Assembly: GCF_031822435.1 (NCBI RefSeq)
Contig: NZ_JAVQLW010000003.1
Span: forward strand, 248,001-312,000
Source: Paracoccus sp. MBLB3053
GTDB lineage: Bacteria; Pseudomonadota; Alphaproteobacteria; Rhodobacterales; Rhodobacteraceae
Length of the DNA stretch: 64,000 nucleotides
Reading direction: 5' to 3'
Below the pieces are notes generated by a model. That model saw only the letters and a program-made list of their open reading frames with translations. It was not told where the DNA came from and made no database searches. The stretch's first letter is position 1. Every line of letters begins with the position of its first letter. Both the position numbers and the translations under genes were made by a program. Positions 1 through 8,904 of this stretch are shown in pieces.

Positions 1-1032
1 CGGCGCGCAAAGAAGCGGCTCGCTTGGGGCCACATGATCGGGGAAGCTTGCGCGAAACTCTGCGACATTGTCGAAGCTGTCCCGGAAGTCGCCGCAATCG
101 GCGAAGCTTTCTGACCATGCGCCATCGGCAAGAACCAAATCGTGCGCGCCGAAGTCGATCTGGAAATAGTCCAGTTCGTCCTGCAGCGGTGCGCGGGTCA
201 CGGTGATCCCGTTGACCAGATTGGCGGCCAGAACCAGGATTTCACCGATCAGCATCGAATGACCTTGGCTCACGAACAACGGTCGGCGCGGCATGCCTTC
301 CGAAATCGATCCGGGTGCAAAGCAAATGGCGCGTTCCTTATGCGCACTTGCGCCGTCAAAGTGCTGATGGCCGATCCAGCGGATCTTCCGCAGGCCACCG
401 AAGCGGCAGACGATCGAGTCACCCTGGCGCAGATCCTCGATCGCGATTTCGCCGCGCTCGGTCAGGATCATGGTACCGCGCCGATAACAGACGGCCGTGT
501 CCTCTTGCGGTTGGCGCTGCGCCAAGGAAAGCGCGCTGCTGACATCCGAGAAGGTCAGCTCACCCGCGCCACCCGCTGCGGGATAGTACATATCGGTCGG
601 TGTCGTGCCGAAGCTCTTGCCGATATCGAGGATCAGATGCGATGCACCGCCGCCCTGACCTTCGAAGACAATGTAATTTTCGCCTTCTCCCAGACCCGAG
701 ACCAGATCGGGCTTCGGAGCGAGCTGAGTAAAGACATAACCCTTGCCAGAAGCGGGCCACCCTTCTTCACCGGTGGAGGGGTCGCCATCCGTATCGAGGG
801 AGGGGTCATATTTCTGAATGGCCCAGAATTGACCATTGCTGAACCCGTCGGCGCTGTTGTTGATGTTCTGGACCCAGACCAGACGGTAGTAATCCGTCGA
901 GGTTCCGACAGCCGTGACACCCTTGAGATTCATGCCGAAATTGGCGTCGTTCGGGTTGCCCTGGTTGGTCGGCTGCGACGTCAGGGTGGCGAGATGGTCG
1001 CCGGTAAAGATAATCGGGCCTGTGTAGGGCAT
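1..1032 (-). CDS. Hint-domain (Hedgehog/intein-type) protein, 3' end outside window
   Basis: An open minus-strand frame starts at the ATG at 1032-1030 and runs without a stop for 344 codons to the window edge, so the C-terminus is missing. An AAAGGA ribosome site precedes the ATG. Residues 1-175 are a Gly/Asn/Asp-rich region of unknown fold. From about 181 there is a Hint module: Cys182 in a CYRRGTMI context, the EIAIEDLRQGDSI block, KIRWIG and SQGHSMLI. This matches the Hint_2 family common in Rhodobacterales surface or secreted proteins. Cys182 would be the self-processing nucleophile. The pairing of N-terminal region and Hint resembles proteins that process themselves after export, but neither a target nor a secretion signal is visible. 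A 332-codon plus-strand frame overlaps it and is taken as a shadow. Confidence 0.8.
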   Translation of the reverse strand, partial: MPYTGPIIFTGDHLATLTSQPTNQGNPNDANFGMNLKGVTAVGTSTDYYRLVWVQNINNSADGFSNGQFWAIQKYDPSLDTDGDPSTGEEGWPASGKGYVFTQLAPKPDLVSGLGEGENYIVFEGQGGGASHLILDIGKSFGTTPTDMYYPAAGGAGELTFSDVSSALSLAQRQPQEDTAVCYRRGTMILTERGEIAIEDLRQGDSIVCRFGGLRKIRWIGHQHFDGASAHKERAICFAPGSISEGMPRRPLFVSQGHSMLIGEILVLAANLVNGITVTRAPLQDELDYFQIDFGAHDLVLADGAWSESFADCGDFRDSFDNVAEFRASFPDHVAPSEPLLCAP

Positions 1033-1502
1033 AAGCCTATCCTTTTCTGGCCAATGTTACTTTTTAACGCAATCGGTAATAAACGATATCGTGCCAGAAA
1101 TTCACTTCGCGCCGCGGAGTTTCTAATTGAGGCGACCTAAAGTCCCGACGTCTATCGACCATGAGCATCTGATATCAGGGGAGAAGAGAAGAAGTGAACC
1201 TGACTTTATGGATATGGTCTTTTTGGACATGTTCATCGATGCAACAATATGAAATAAAAAGAAAGATATTGCATACAGCGAAACCAGGCAGAACCTGTAC
1301 TTTGTCAGGTCAGATACCGGACGCCACAACCTGAAAGAGAGCTTCCGCCCCGCTTGAACTGTCTTTTGCAGCATTTATGAATTAGCGCCGCATTCAAGTT
1401 GGGGGAAGGCAGATAAACGCGGAGAACTTGGTATGGCACTCAGGGATCGTTTCCGGCTAGTAATAAGGGCAAGCCATTTTTTGCCATGCGGGGCCCGCAC
1501 TC
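1033..1502. other. intergenic gap with AT-rich core
   Basis: These 470 bases separate the divergent Hint-domain gene and the nuclease gene. The part around 1195-1285 is clearly more AT-rich than the surrounding DNA. No convincing reading frame, RNA gene or repeat is visible. Promoters for both flanking genes must lie here, but no clear -35/-10 pair could be assigned. Confidence 0.5.
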
Positions 1503-2618
1503 TTGAACTTTCGTTTCCTGCATTCCTCAGATCTTCACTTGGGCAAGCCCTTCGGCTCCTATCCCGAGGCGATCCGCAACCGTCTGCGCGATGCCCGGCA
1601 TGACTGCATCGCGAAGTTGGCCGAGGCAGCCCGCGCGCGCGGCGCAGGAACGATTCTGTTGGCCGGCGACACCTTCGACGCCGAGACGCCATCCCCCGAG
1701 ACATTGCGCCATGCCCTACGTGCCATGGCAGCCGCGGAAGACATCCGGTGGGTGCTGCTGCCGGGCAACCACGACAGCCTTGCAGCATCCGAACTTTGGC
1801 GCAGGATCGTCTCTGACGGTCCTGGGAACCTGAGTCCGGTGACCTCATCGGCGCCCCTTCCGCTTGGTGGCGGGGCGATGCTGCTTCCCGCGCCTTGCAC
1901 CCAGCGGCGCCCAGGGCGCGATCTGACCGAGGCAATGAATGCTGCAACCCCGGAAGGGACGCTTCGGATCGGATTAGGCCACGGCGCCATCACCGATTTT
2001 TCCGGTGAGGAGGGAAGCACGGGCATCATCCCGCCCGATCGGGCAAGGATTTCCGGGCTGGACTACCTGGCTCTGGGCGATTGGCACGGGCGGATGCAGG
2101 TCGGTCCAGCCACCTGGTATTCCGGAACGCCCGAGGCTGATGGTTTCAAGCATGACATGGCAAGCGGTGCGCTCTTCATCGAACTCTCACCCGTCCCTGT
2201 TGTTGAAGTGGTTTCGACCGGCCGGTTCAGTTGGCAGATCATGCCCATCGAGCTTTTGCCGGGGGAGGAGCCTGTGGAACGGCTTTCTCGGATACTGCCG
2301 CCGATCGAGAGCCGCCGCGATCGCATGTTGCGCTTGGTTGCCCGGGGGCGCCTTCCGCTTCCTCGGATTGCCGAACTTGAAACTGAAATCGCGGCGATAG
2401 GGCCCGATTTCGGCTGGTTCGACAGCGATCTGTCGGCCCTGATCACGGAAACTCGTCCCGATGATCTGGATCAGATCGACCGAGCTGGGGCGTTGCGGCA
2501 GGCGGCAGAGGCGCTTCTGGAGGAGGCGGGGGACGAAAGGTTGACCCTTCCCCAGCGCGAGATCGCCAATATGGCGCTTGCCAGGCTCTACTCGCTGGCA
2601 CTTGAGGAAGAGCAATGA
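1503..2618 (+). CDS. SbcD/Mre11-like metallophosphoesterase (YhaO type DNA exonuclease)
   Basis: This 371-residue calcineurin-like phosphoesterase has the dimetal motifs of Mre11/SbcD nucleases in order: SSDLHLG (Asp10, His12), AGDTFD (54-59), PGNHD (87-91), GLGHG (His160) and GDWHG (192-196). The last motif has the GDWH form of the YhaO branch rather than the GHxH of classical SbcD. The protein probably acts as a DNA nuclease in repair with the ATPase encoded just downstream, whose start overlaps this stop by 4 bases. The start is a TTG at 1503, because no in-frame ATG lies close by. No signal peptide is seen, so it should be cytoplasmic. Confidence 0.88.
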   Translation: MNFRFLHSSDLHLGKPFGSYPEAIRNRLRDARHDCIAKLAEAARARGAGTILLAGDTFDAETPSPETLRHALRAMAAAEDIRWVLLPGNHDSLAASELWRRIVSDGPGNLSPVTSSAPLPLGGGAMLLPAPCTQRRPGRDLTEAMNAATPEGTLRIGLGHGAITDFSGEEGSTGIIPPDRARISGLDYLALGDWHGRMQVGPATWYSGTPEADGFKHDMASGALFIELSPVPVVEVVSTGRFSWQIMPIELLPGEEPVERLSRILPPIESRRDRMLRLVARGRLPLPRIAELETEIAAIGPDFGWFDSDLSALITETRPDDLDQIDRAGALRQAAEALLEEAGDERLTLPQREIANMALARLYSLALEEEQ

Positions 2619-5248
2619 AGATCCGCGCGATCGAACTGACCAATGTGCGCCGCTTTGCAGGCCGTAAGGCACGGATCGACCAGATAAGCGATGGAATAAC
2701 CGTGCTGTCCGAGCCGAATGAGTTCGGCAAATCCACTTTTTTTGACGCGCTTCATGCGTTGTTCTTCGAGCGCCATCGCGGCACGAAACAAGCTGTCAAG
2801 TCGCTTCAGCCCCATTCGGCAGGCGCGCCGGAAGTGGCGATCGAGATCGACCTGCCGCAAGGTTGGTTCAGGATCGAGAAGCGGTGGCTTTCCCGCGCCA
2901 CCGCGCGGGTGCTTGATGCACACGGCAGGATCCTCGCTCAGGACGACGAGGCCGAGGCATGGATAGATCAGCTTCTCGGCAATGGGCTGGCAGGGCCTAC
3001 GGGTCTGCTTTGGGTGCGACAGGGGTTGCTCGGGCTCGAGCCGGAAGGGACCACGGCCAGCGACAAGAACGAACGCGAGCGTGGGCTGAAGACACGGCGC
3101 GACTTGCTATCCTCGGTTGCGGGCGAAATCGACACGATGACGGGCGGTCGTCGGCTGGACAAGGTCTTGTCGCGCGTTGGCCATGAACTCGGACGTCTGG
3201 CGACCAGCACCCAGAAACCGAAGGCTGGAGGAGAATGGGCAAGGGCGGCAGAGGAGTTGGCAAGCCTCCGGTCCCGCGAGACCGAATTGGCCGCAAAGGC
3301 CGCCAACCTTTCAGAAAGCCTGGCCCGGCGTTCGGAAATAAATCGGCAGTTGCGAGAACTGAACGATCAGGATGCCGAACGTGCACGCAAAGACGCTCTG
3401 ACGAAAGCTCAGGATACTCAGGCACAAGCAATCGCTCATGCGGATCGGCTTTCCGAGGCACAGAAGAACCTGAGGCTTGCCCATCTGACGATGACAGGAA
3501 CCGCAGACGAAATCACAAGGCTGGAGAAACTGTCACTGCGCCTTTCCGCAGCCGAAGACGATACCAGGCAAGCGACCGCGAAAGCCGCCGAGAGCGCCGC
3601 AAGAGCCAAAGACCTCGCCGCAGCGGACCGAGCCGCAGCGGAGCAGTTCGAGCTTGCGCGAAATCATGCGGTGAGCCTTCGAAACAGGTTGGCGGCAGCG
3701 CAGCGTGGACAGCTTGCTCAGTCCGCGCGCCTTCGCTGCCAGCAACTGGAGGTAACCCTGGGCCGAGCGGAGGAACTGAGGCGCGAGATCGAGGCGAACC
3801 GCGCCTTTCTTGCTCTCTGCAAGGTGACACCAGAAAGAGTGCAGGGGGTCGAAGCCGCGCGCGAGTTGCGAGATCGGCTACAGGCCCAGATCGAAGCGCA
3901 AAGCGTTCATGTCAGTCTTCGCTATGAAGGCGCGTCGCGGGTCCATGACGAAAGCGGCGCGGCCATCGAAGGGGTGGTTCAGGTCACTGCAGCACGAAGC
4001 TTCCGCTTGCCGGGGATTGGCACGATGGTGATCGATCCCGGCAGGAACTCGGCCGAAACGCTTGCGGTGAAGCTTGCGGACGCGGAAACCAAACTTGCCG
4101 CGAAACTCGACGACTGCGGCTGCTCAACGATCGCCGAGGCGCGCCAGAAACTGGCGGAGGTTGAACGGATCGAACGGGCGAACCAGACATGTGGGGCAAT
4201 GCTGGACCAGATTGCCCCCGAGGGGCTGGACCAGCTCAGGCAGGAAATCGCGATTACCGAGGCGCGTGCGACGCTGAGCGGAACCGAACTGGAAGCACCA
4301 GAAGAGATCGAAGCCGTACTGGAAGCCGCGACGCAAGTGGAGGATGAGACGAGAAACCTGGCCACGGAAGCGCATCTCCGAGCCATTCGTGCGGGCGAGG
4401 AGCGCGCGGCGGGGCAGTCAGCCCAGCAGGCGGCCGCACGTACCCTTGAGGATTTTCAGGCCGAAGCGGGCGATGTGTCCGAACTGGGAAACCGGCTCAA
4501 TGCATTGCGCGCTGCTCTTGTCTCGCAAATCGCCCATCACCGCGAGGCCGAGGCGATAGCTGCCAGACTACGGGATTGCGCCCCGGATCAGGAGACGATC
4601 GGCGCGGCTCTTGCGCGTGCGCGTTCTGTCGTGGAACAGGCGAACGCGTCCCGCGACCGGCTTCGCAACGAGCAGGCGACATTGAACGGGTCGATCGGCG
4701 CGCTGGCAGATCAGGGGATCGAAGAGGAATTGAACGAGATCCGTGGTCGCCTTGAAGCCTCGATCGTACGCGAGCAACGCTATGCGACCGAAGTTCATGC
4801 CCTTGCACGGTTGCGCACGGCACTTGAGGATGCGAGACGTAGCGCCCGCGACAGTTATTTTGCTCCTGTGATGCGCGAACTGACCCCTTTGCTTGCGCTG
4901 ATTCATCCTGATGCCGAGCTGCGCATAGATGACCAGTCTCTCTTGCCCGCCGCGCTGACGCGGATGGGCCAGATCGAAACGCTGGACATCCTGTCCGGCG
5001 GAACCCGCGAGCAGATCGCAATTCTGACCCGGCTGGCCTTTGCTCGGCTGTTGTCACGGTCAGGTCAGCCGGTTCCGGTCATTCTGGACGACGCTCTGGT
5101 TCATAGCGATGACGAGCGTATCGAGGCGATGTTCACTGCCTTGCATCGCGCCGCAAGGGATCAGCAGGTACTTGTTCTGACCTGTCGGCAACGCGCGTTT
5201 GCCGCACTAGGAGGAGAGCGGGCCCATGCCGAGATCACTGCTATCTGA
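2615..5248 (+). CDS. SMC/SbcC-like AAA ATPase (YhaN type), partner of the nuclease
   Basis: This 877-residue ATPase is built like SbcC/Rad50. The N-terminal half of the nucleotide-binding domain has a Walker A of form EPNEFGKST (33-41), with Glu where Gly is usual. Long Ala/Glu/Arg-rich coiled coils span about 205-400 and 480-750. The C-terminal half carries the signature LSGGTREQ from 793 and Walker B VILDDALVHSDD near 821. A beta-rich, Gly-containing insert (about 430-475) sits between the coils where Rad50 has its CxxC zinc hook, and no CxxC is present. The ATG overlaps the nuclease stop (ATGA), so the two are translationally coupled and probably form a complex that processes DNA ends. The exact substrate is unknown. 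Confidence 0.88.
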   Translation: MKIRAIELTNVRRFAGRKARIDQISDGITVLSEPNEFGKSTFFDALHALFFERHRGTKQAVKSLQPHSAGAPEVAIEIDLPQGWFRIEKRWLSRATARVLDAHGRILAQDDEAEAWIDQLLGNGLAGPTGLLWVRQGLLGLEPEGTTASDKNERERGLKTRRDLLSSVAGEIDTMTGGRRLDKVLSRVGHELGRLATSTQKPKAGGEWARAAEELASLRSRETELAAKAANLSESLARRSEINRQLRELNDQDAERARKDALTKAQDTQAQAIAHADRLSEAQKNLRLAHLTMTGTADEITRLEKLSLRLSAAEDDTRQATAKAAESAARAKDLAAADRAAAEQFELARNHAVSLRNRLAAAQRGQLAQSARLRCQQLEVTLGRAEELRREIEANRAFLALCKVTPERVQGVEAARELRDRLQAQIEAQSVHVSLRYEGASRVHDESGAAIEGVVQVTAARSFRLPGIGTMVIDPGRNSAETLAVKLADAETKLAAKLDDCGCSTIAEARQKLAEVERIERANQTCGAMLDQIAPEGLDQLRQEIAITEARATLSGTELEAPEEIEAVLEAATQVEDETRNLATEAHLRAIRAGEERAAGQSAQQAAARTLEDFQAEAGDVSELGNRLNALRAALVSQIAHHREAEAIAARLRDCAPDQETIGAALARARSVVEQANASRDRLRNEQATLNGSIGALADQGIEEELNEIRGRLEASIVREQRYATEVHALARLRTALEDARRSARDSYFAPVMRELTPLLALIHPDAELRIDDQSLLPAALTRMGQIETLDILSGGTREQIAILTRLAFARLLSRSGQPVPVILDDALVHSDDERIEAMFTALHRAARDQQVLVLTCRQRAFAALGGERAHAEITAI

Positions 5249-5251
5249 TCA

Positions 5252-5605
5252 TCAATCCGGTTCTGGCATGGGCAGCGGGTAGGAGATGATCAGTGTCAGG
5301 TCGCTGCTTCCGACCTGGTGAATTCCGACCTCTTGGCCCGAAAAGAGATAGGCCGCCTGACCTGTCGTGATCGTCCGTGTGACCCCATCGGCAAAAACTT
5401 CGCCTTCGCCTTCGAGCACATAGTAGACTTCGTCATGCGCAATGAGATGCGCCCCGATCGCCGCTCCCGGGCGGAGAATGCGCTTGCGGAAATCCATGGT
5501 CCGGTTGGGGACTTCATCTGATATGCGAAAGGCCACGGAAATGCCGATCGCGCCATGCGGCGTCGCTTCCTCGCGCATCACGTCCATTTCATCGACGATA
5601 ATCAT
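5252..5605 (-). CDS. small cupin-domain protein
   Basis: This 117-residue single-domain protein has a cupin barrel. The first motif covers PGAAIGAHLIAHDEVYYVLEGEGEV (about 47-71) and contains His53, His57 and Glu59-type ligands. The second ends in VGIHQVG. Metal binding is therefore plausible. Single cupins serve as isomerases, dioxygenases or ligand sensors, and the sequence does not separate these. It lies downstream of the exported hydratase-like gene on the same strand with a gap of 90 bases, so the two may be co-transcribed. It is convergent with the ATPase gene, 3 bases away. Confidence 0.75.
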   Translation of the reverse strand: MIIVDEMDVMREEATPHGAIGISVAFRISDEVPNRTMDFRKRILRPGAAIGAHLIAHDEVYYVLEGEGEVFADGVTRTITTGQAAYLFSGQEVGIHQVGSSDLTLIISYPLPMPEPD

Positions 5606-5695
5606 TTCGCGGTCCTGATTTGGATTTCATAAATCAAACGAGATCAATCATATAAAACCATATCCTGAATCTTTTCCAGATGCTGGGAGGATGAT

Positions 5696-6541
5696 CTAGT
5701 CAAAGCTGACGCTCACCTCGGGATCGCCTGGCAAGCCATGGTAAGTTACCTTCACGGCAAGCCCCGGCTTGGGGAGCAAAAGAGGGCCGAAAGACCCAAC
5801 GCTCACAAGATCCCCGGCCTTGAAGCGGACACCGCTTTGCAGAAGCCACAGAAGCGAATTCAACGGATTGCCCAGTACGGCTGCGCCGGGTGCTCTGGCC
5901 AGTTCCTGTCCTTGCGCATCCGTGACGACAACCTGCATCTCGGCCAGCTTCTTTTCGAAGGCTTCATCATGCACGACAGGCAGGGCGTCCCCCAGCACGC
6001 CTTTTCTGGCCCCTACGTTGATCGCGGTGATGGAAGGGGCCGTCAACGACCTTGGATCGGCCACCACCAGATCGGGCAGTTCGATGAAAGGGTGAATGGC
6101 CGAGAGGTGAGCCAGAACATCCCCAGCCGTCTTTGCATCATTGATTGCGGCGTCCGCAACGACAAGGATCAGGTCGGCTTCGAACCGGGGCAGGGCCGCA
6201 AAACCTGAAGGTACGGACGCTCCGTTCGGCAGCATCATGGCGGCATACAGCACGCCGCGGACCGGCTCTGTAGCGTTGAAGGCGTCCTGCGCGGGTTTGC
6301 TGGTCAATCCGGCCTTGTAGCCGACAGGCGCGCCCCATTCCCTGGAAAGGATGTGAACAAGCTTGTCCTGGGCGCAAAGGGCGTCTTCCATGCTATCGAC
6401 AGCTGGGGTCGGGGAAGGGGTGGCCGACAGGATGCTGCGGGCCAGCATCGCGATTGTCGCGTCATCGGGGCATTGCGCCATCAACGGGGCCGCCAGCCAT
6501 ATCGGGGTAATCAGAGCAGCGCTCCAAAGCAGTTTTCGCAT
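5696..6541 (-). CDS. exported 2-keto-4-pentenoate hydratase/FAH-fold protein
   Basis: The 281-residue product starts with a clear Sec signal peptide: basic MRKLL, a hydrophobic stretch to about residue 19, and a likely cut after PLMAQ. The mature part resembles MhpD-type hydratases, with GYKAGLTSK (74-82), RFEADLILVV (Glu121, Asp123 as possible metal ligands), HPFIELPDLVV (Glu154) and a C-terminal VGSFGPLLLPKPG loop. Normal family members are cytoplasmic enzymes of aromatic degradation acting on 2-oxo acids. An exported copy is unusual and its substrate is unknown. The gene sits upstream of the cupin gene on the same strand and is divergent from mscS. Fold assignment is good; enzyme activity is inferred only. 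Confidence 0.75.
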   Translation of the reverse strand: MRKLLWSAALITPIWLAAPLMAQCPDDATIAMLARSILSATPSPTPAVDSMEDALCAQDKLVHILSREWGAPVGYKAGLTSKPAQDAFNATEPVRGVLYAAMMLPNGASVPSGFAALPRFEADLILVVADAAINDAKTAGDVLAHLSAIHPFIELPDLVVADPRSLTAPSITAINVGARKGVLGDALPVVHDEAFEKKLAEMQVVVTDAQGQELARAPGAAVLGNPLNSLLWLLQSGVRFKAGDLVSVGSFGPLLLPKPGLAVKVTYHGLPGDPEVSVSFD

Positions 6542-6693
6542 TTCCTGACATCCTCCGGGCAGGATCGAAACTCGTCCCGACTATGCCACGAAATGCTTTG
6601 CCCGGAATGGGAAAACTGCCGATCCTGAGTTGGGAAGGACGCCTGCCGCAGACGAAACTGGGGGCGGGCAGGCCGGGGCGGGGAAGGATCAGG

Positions 6694-6718
6694 GGAACGC
6701 ACCATACGGCCCGCCGTT
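6694..6718 (+). promoter_or_regulatory. EcfG-type general stress promoter of mscS
   Basis: GGAAC (6694-6698), 16 bases, then CGTT (6715-6718). This is an exact match to the consensus of the alphaproteobacterial general-stress sigma factor EcfG. The -10 element ends 35 bases before the mscS ATG and points at it. Function is inferred from motif, orientation and position. Confidence 0.7.
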
Positions 6719-6753
6719 GTTCTTTTCGCAGATGCAGAAAAGATGGAGGGCTC

Positions 6754-7818
6754 ATGCCGGAGTGGATCGAAACATTGCTTGTCTTTCTTCCGGCGCTTCT
6801 GCTGGCTTGGGCAGGATGCTTCTTGCTCTATCGGCTCGCGGCGAGGGCGCTGGTGCATCGGGACGAATTCTGGCGCTCTCTGCTCGCGCGGACCCGGGGA
6901 CCGGTCCAGATGGGCATGATGATCCTTGCCGTGTCGTTTGCGGCGAACGCGACACCCCTGCCTGCGCGCGAGGGACAACTGCTTCGGCATGCGTTGTTGC
7001 TTGCGTTCATCGCCTGCGTGACGTGGTTCATCAAGACGATGCTTGAGATCTGGACAACCCTGCATCTGCGCCGGTTTCGCATCGACGTCGAGGACAACCT
7101 GCTCGCGCGCAAGCACGTCACCCAAAGCCGCATCCTGCAACGTGTCGGCTCGGGCATCATCGTGGCGGTCGGGTTCAGCGCTGCGCTGATGACCTTTGAC
7201 GATGTCCGGCAATATGGCGTCAGCCTTCTTGCCTCAGCGGGTGCGGCCGGTATCGTGCTGGGCCTTGCCTTGCAGCCGGTGCTCCGTAACCTTCTTGCCG
7301 GCATCCAGCTTGCCGTGACCCAACCGATCAGGATCGACGATGCGGTGATCGTCGAGGGTGAATGGGGGAATGTCGAGGAGATCACGTCCACTTATGTGGT
7401 TGTTCGCATCTGGGACAAGCGGAGGCTCATCGTGCCGCTGAACTATTTTATCGAGCAGCCCTTCCAGAACTGGACCCGAAGCGACGCGACGCTGATAGGT
7501 TCGGTCATGATCTATCTCGATTACGGCGTATCGGTTGCCGATCTGCGCGCCGAGGCCGAGCGGATCGTGCGCGCTTCGCCCCTGTGGAATCGCGACGTTT
7601 TCGCGTTGCAGGTGACGGATTTCCGCGAACGTGAGGTTGAAGTCAGGATACTCGCCAGCGCGACCCATGCTGCCAAGGCGTTCGACCTGCGCTGCGAGAT
7701 CCGCGAAAAGCTTCTGGACTATCTGCAACGCGAACAGGCGCGCGCCCTTCCAAGGTCACGGACGGATCTGATGGTGGGGACCGAGCAGTCCCGGCAGGCA
7801 ATCGAGGCCATCGCCTGA
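6754..7818 (+). CDS. MscS-family small-conductance mechanosensitive channel
   Basis: This 354-residue membrane protein has about five predicted membrane segments. The last, Gly/Ala-rich one (LLASAGAAGIVLGLALQPVLRNLLAGIQ) is the MscS pore helix, followed by the beta domain (QPIRIDDAVIVEGEWGNVEEITSTYVVVRIWDKRRLIVPLNYF) and a soluble C-terminal domain. Such channels open under membrane tension and release solutes during osmotic downshock. The ATG at 6754 is preferred over an in-frame upstream start at 6583 because GGAGGG lies 4-9 bases before it and the promoter motif falls in between. It is convergent with, and 6 bases from, the sugar ABC ATPase gene. Confidence 0.9.
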   Translation: MPEWIETLLVFLPALLLAWAGCFLLYRLAARALVHRDEFWRSLLARTRGPVQMGMMILAVSFAANATPLPAREGQLLRHALLLAFIACVTWFIKTMLEIWTTLHLRRFRIDVEDNLLARKHVTQSRILQRVGSGIIVAVGFSAALMTFDDVRQYGVSLLASAGAAGIVLGLALQPVLRNLLAGIQLAVTQPIRIDDAVIVEGEWGNVEEITSTYVVVRIWDKRRLIVPLNYFIEQPFQNWTRSDATLIGSVMIYLDYGVSVADLRAEAERIVRASPLWNRDVFALQVTDFREREVEVRILASATHAAKAFDLRCEIREKLLDYLQREQARALPRSRTDLMVGTEQSRQAIEAIA

Positions 7819-7824
7819 GGCGAG

Positions 7825-8901
7825 CTAGTCGATCCTCTCTTTCGTGGCTTCATCAAAGATGACCGCGCGCGAAACATCCATCTGCACCTGTGCGATTTCC
7901 CCTGGGCGCGGGTCGGCGGTCGCAGGCAGTCGCGCGGCCAGAAGTGCTCTTTCGAGTTTCATCCAGATATAGATGTCAGAGCCGGTCGGCTCGACGATCT
8001 CGACCGGCAATGCCAGAGCAAATTTCGCCTCGGTCTCCACTGAGACCCCGATGTTTTCTGGCCTGATGCCATAGATGACCCGCCGTCCCGGGACCATGGG
8101 GGCCGTCAGAGGGATGGCAATCTCGGGTGCCGCATCGCTGATGAAGTCCCTTCCGCGATCACCGACGCGGCCGGGCAGCATGTTCATCGCGGGCGAGCCC
8201 ATGAAATCTGCGACGAACATGTTCGCCGGTCGATTGTAAATCTCGGCAGGGGTGCCGGCCTGCTGGATCACACCTTCCTTCATCACCACGATTTGGGTCG
8301 CAAGGGTCATCGCCTCGATCTGGTCATGCGTCACATAGATGATCGTGGCCCCGGTCTGCTGATGCAGACGCTTGATCTCTGCACGCACCTCGACCCTCAG
8401 CTTCGCGTCGAGATTCGAAAGCGGTTCGTCGAACAGGAACAGGCGCGGATTCCTGACCAGGGCGCGAGCCATCGCGACGCGCTGCCGTTGGCCGCCTGAC
8501 AATTGTCCGGGACGGCGGTCAAGCAGATGTTCGATCTGCAATGTGCCCGCGACGGCACGGATGTCCTTCTCGCGCTGCGGCTTGGGCGTTCCCGCCATTT
8601 CCAGCGGAAATCCGATATTCTGCGCAACCGTCATGTTCGGGTAAAGCGCGTAGGATTGGAAGACCATCGCAATGTCGCGCCTGGAAGGATGAAGGCCAAG
8701 CACGCTGGCTCCATCGATCCTTATGTCACCAGAGGTCGGGGGCTGCAGGCCGGCAATGGCATTCAGCAGCGTGGACTTGCCACAGCCCGAAGGGCCGACC
8801 AGAACCAGAAAGCCCCCTTTCTCCAGCGAGACATCTATCCCTTTCAGGATCTTGTGCCCGCCGATCGTCCGCTCGAGCTGCTCAATTTCGATGAATGCCA
8901 T
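7825..8901 (-). CDS. sugar ABC transporter ATPase (MalK/UgpC type)
   Basis: This 358-residue ATPase energises import of the sugar bound by the protein encoded at 10745-11992. It shows Walker A GPSGCGKST, Q-loop VFQSYALYPNM, signature LSGGQRQRVAMARAL, Walker B LFLFDEPLSNLD and switch His THDQIEAM. A C-terminal regulatory TOBE/OB domain from about residue 240 is typical of the MalK group. It is the last gene of a four-gene minus-strand operon (binding protein, two permeases, ATPase) and begins 3 bases after the second permease gene. It acts at the cytoplasmic membrane face. Confidence 0.92.
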   Translation of the reverse strand: MAFIEIEQLERTIGGHKILKGIDVSLEKGGFLVLVGPSGCGKSTLLNAIAGLQPPTSGDIRIDGASVLGLHPSRRDIAMVFQSYALYPNMTVAQNIGFPLEMAGTPKPQREKDIRAVAGTLQIEHLLDRRPGQLSGGQRQRVAMARALVRNPRLFLFDEPLSNLDAKLRVEVRAEIKRLHQQTGATIIYVTHDQIEAMTLATQIVVMKEGVIQQAGTPAEIYNRPANMFVADFMGSPAMNMLPGRVGDRGRDFISDAAPEIAIPLTAPMVPGRRVIYGIRPENIGVSVETEAKFALALPVEIVEPTGSDIYIWMKLERALLAARLPATADPRPGEIAQVQMDVSRAVIFDEATKERID

Positions 8902-8904
8902 GAA

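Noticed and set aside
142..1140. Long plus-strand frame of 332 codons opposite the Hint-domain gene
   Set aside because: The minus-strand frame shows clear Hint motifs and a ribosome site. The plus-strand product has no recognisable domain.
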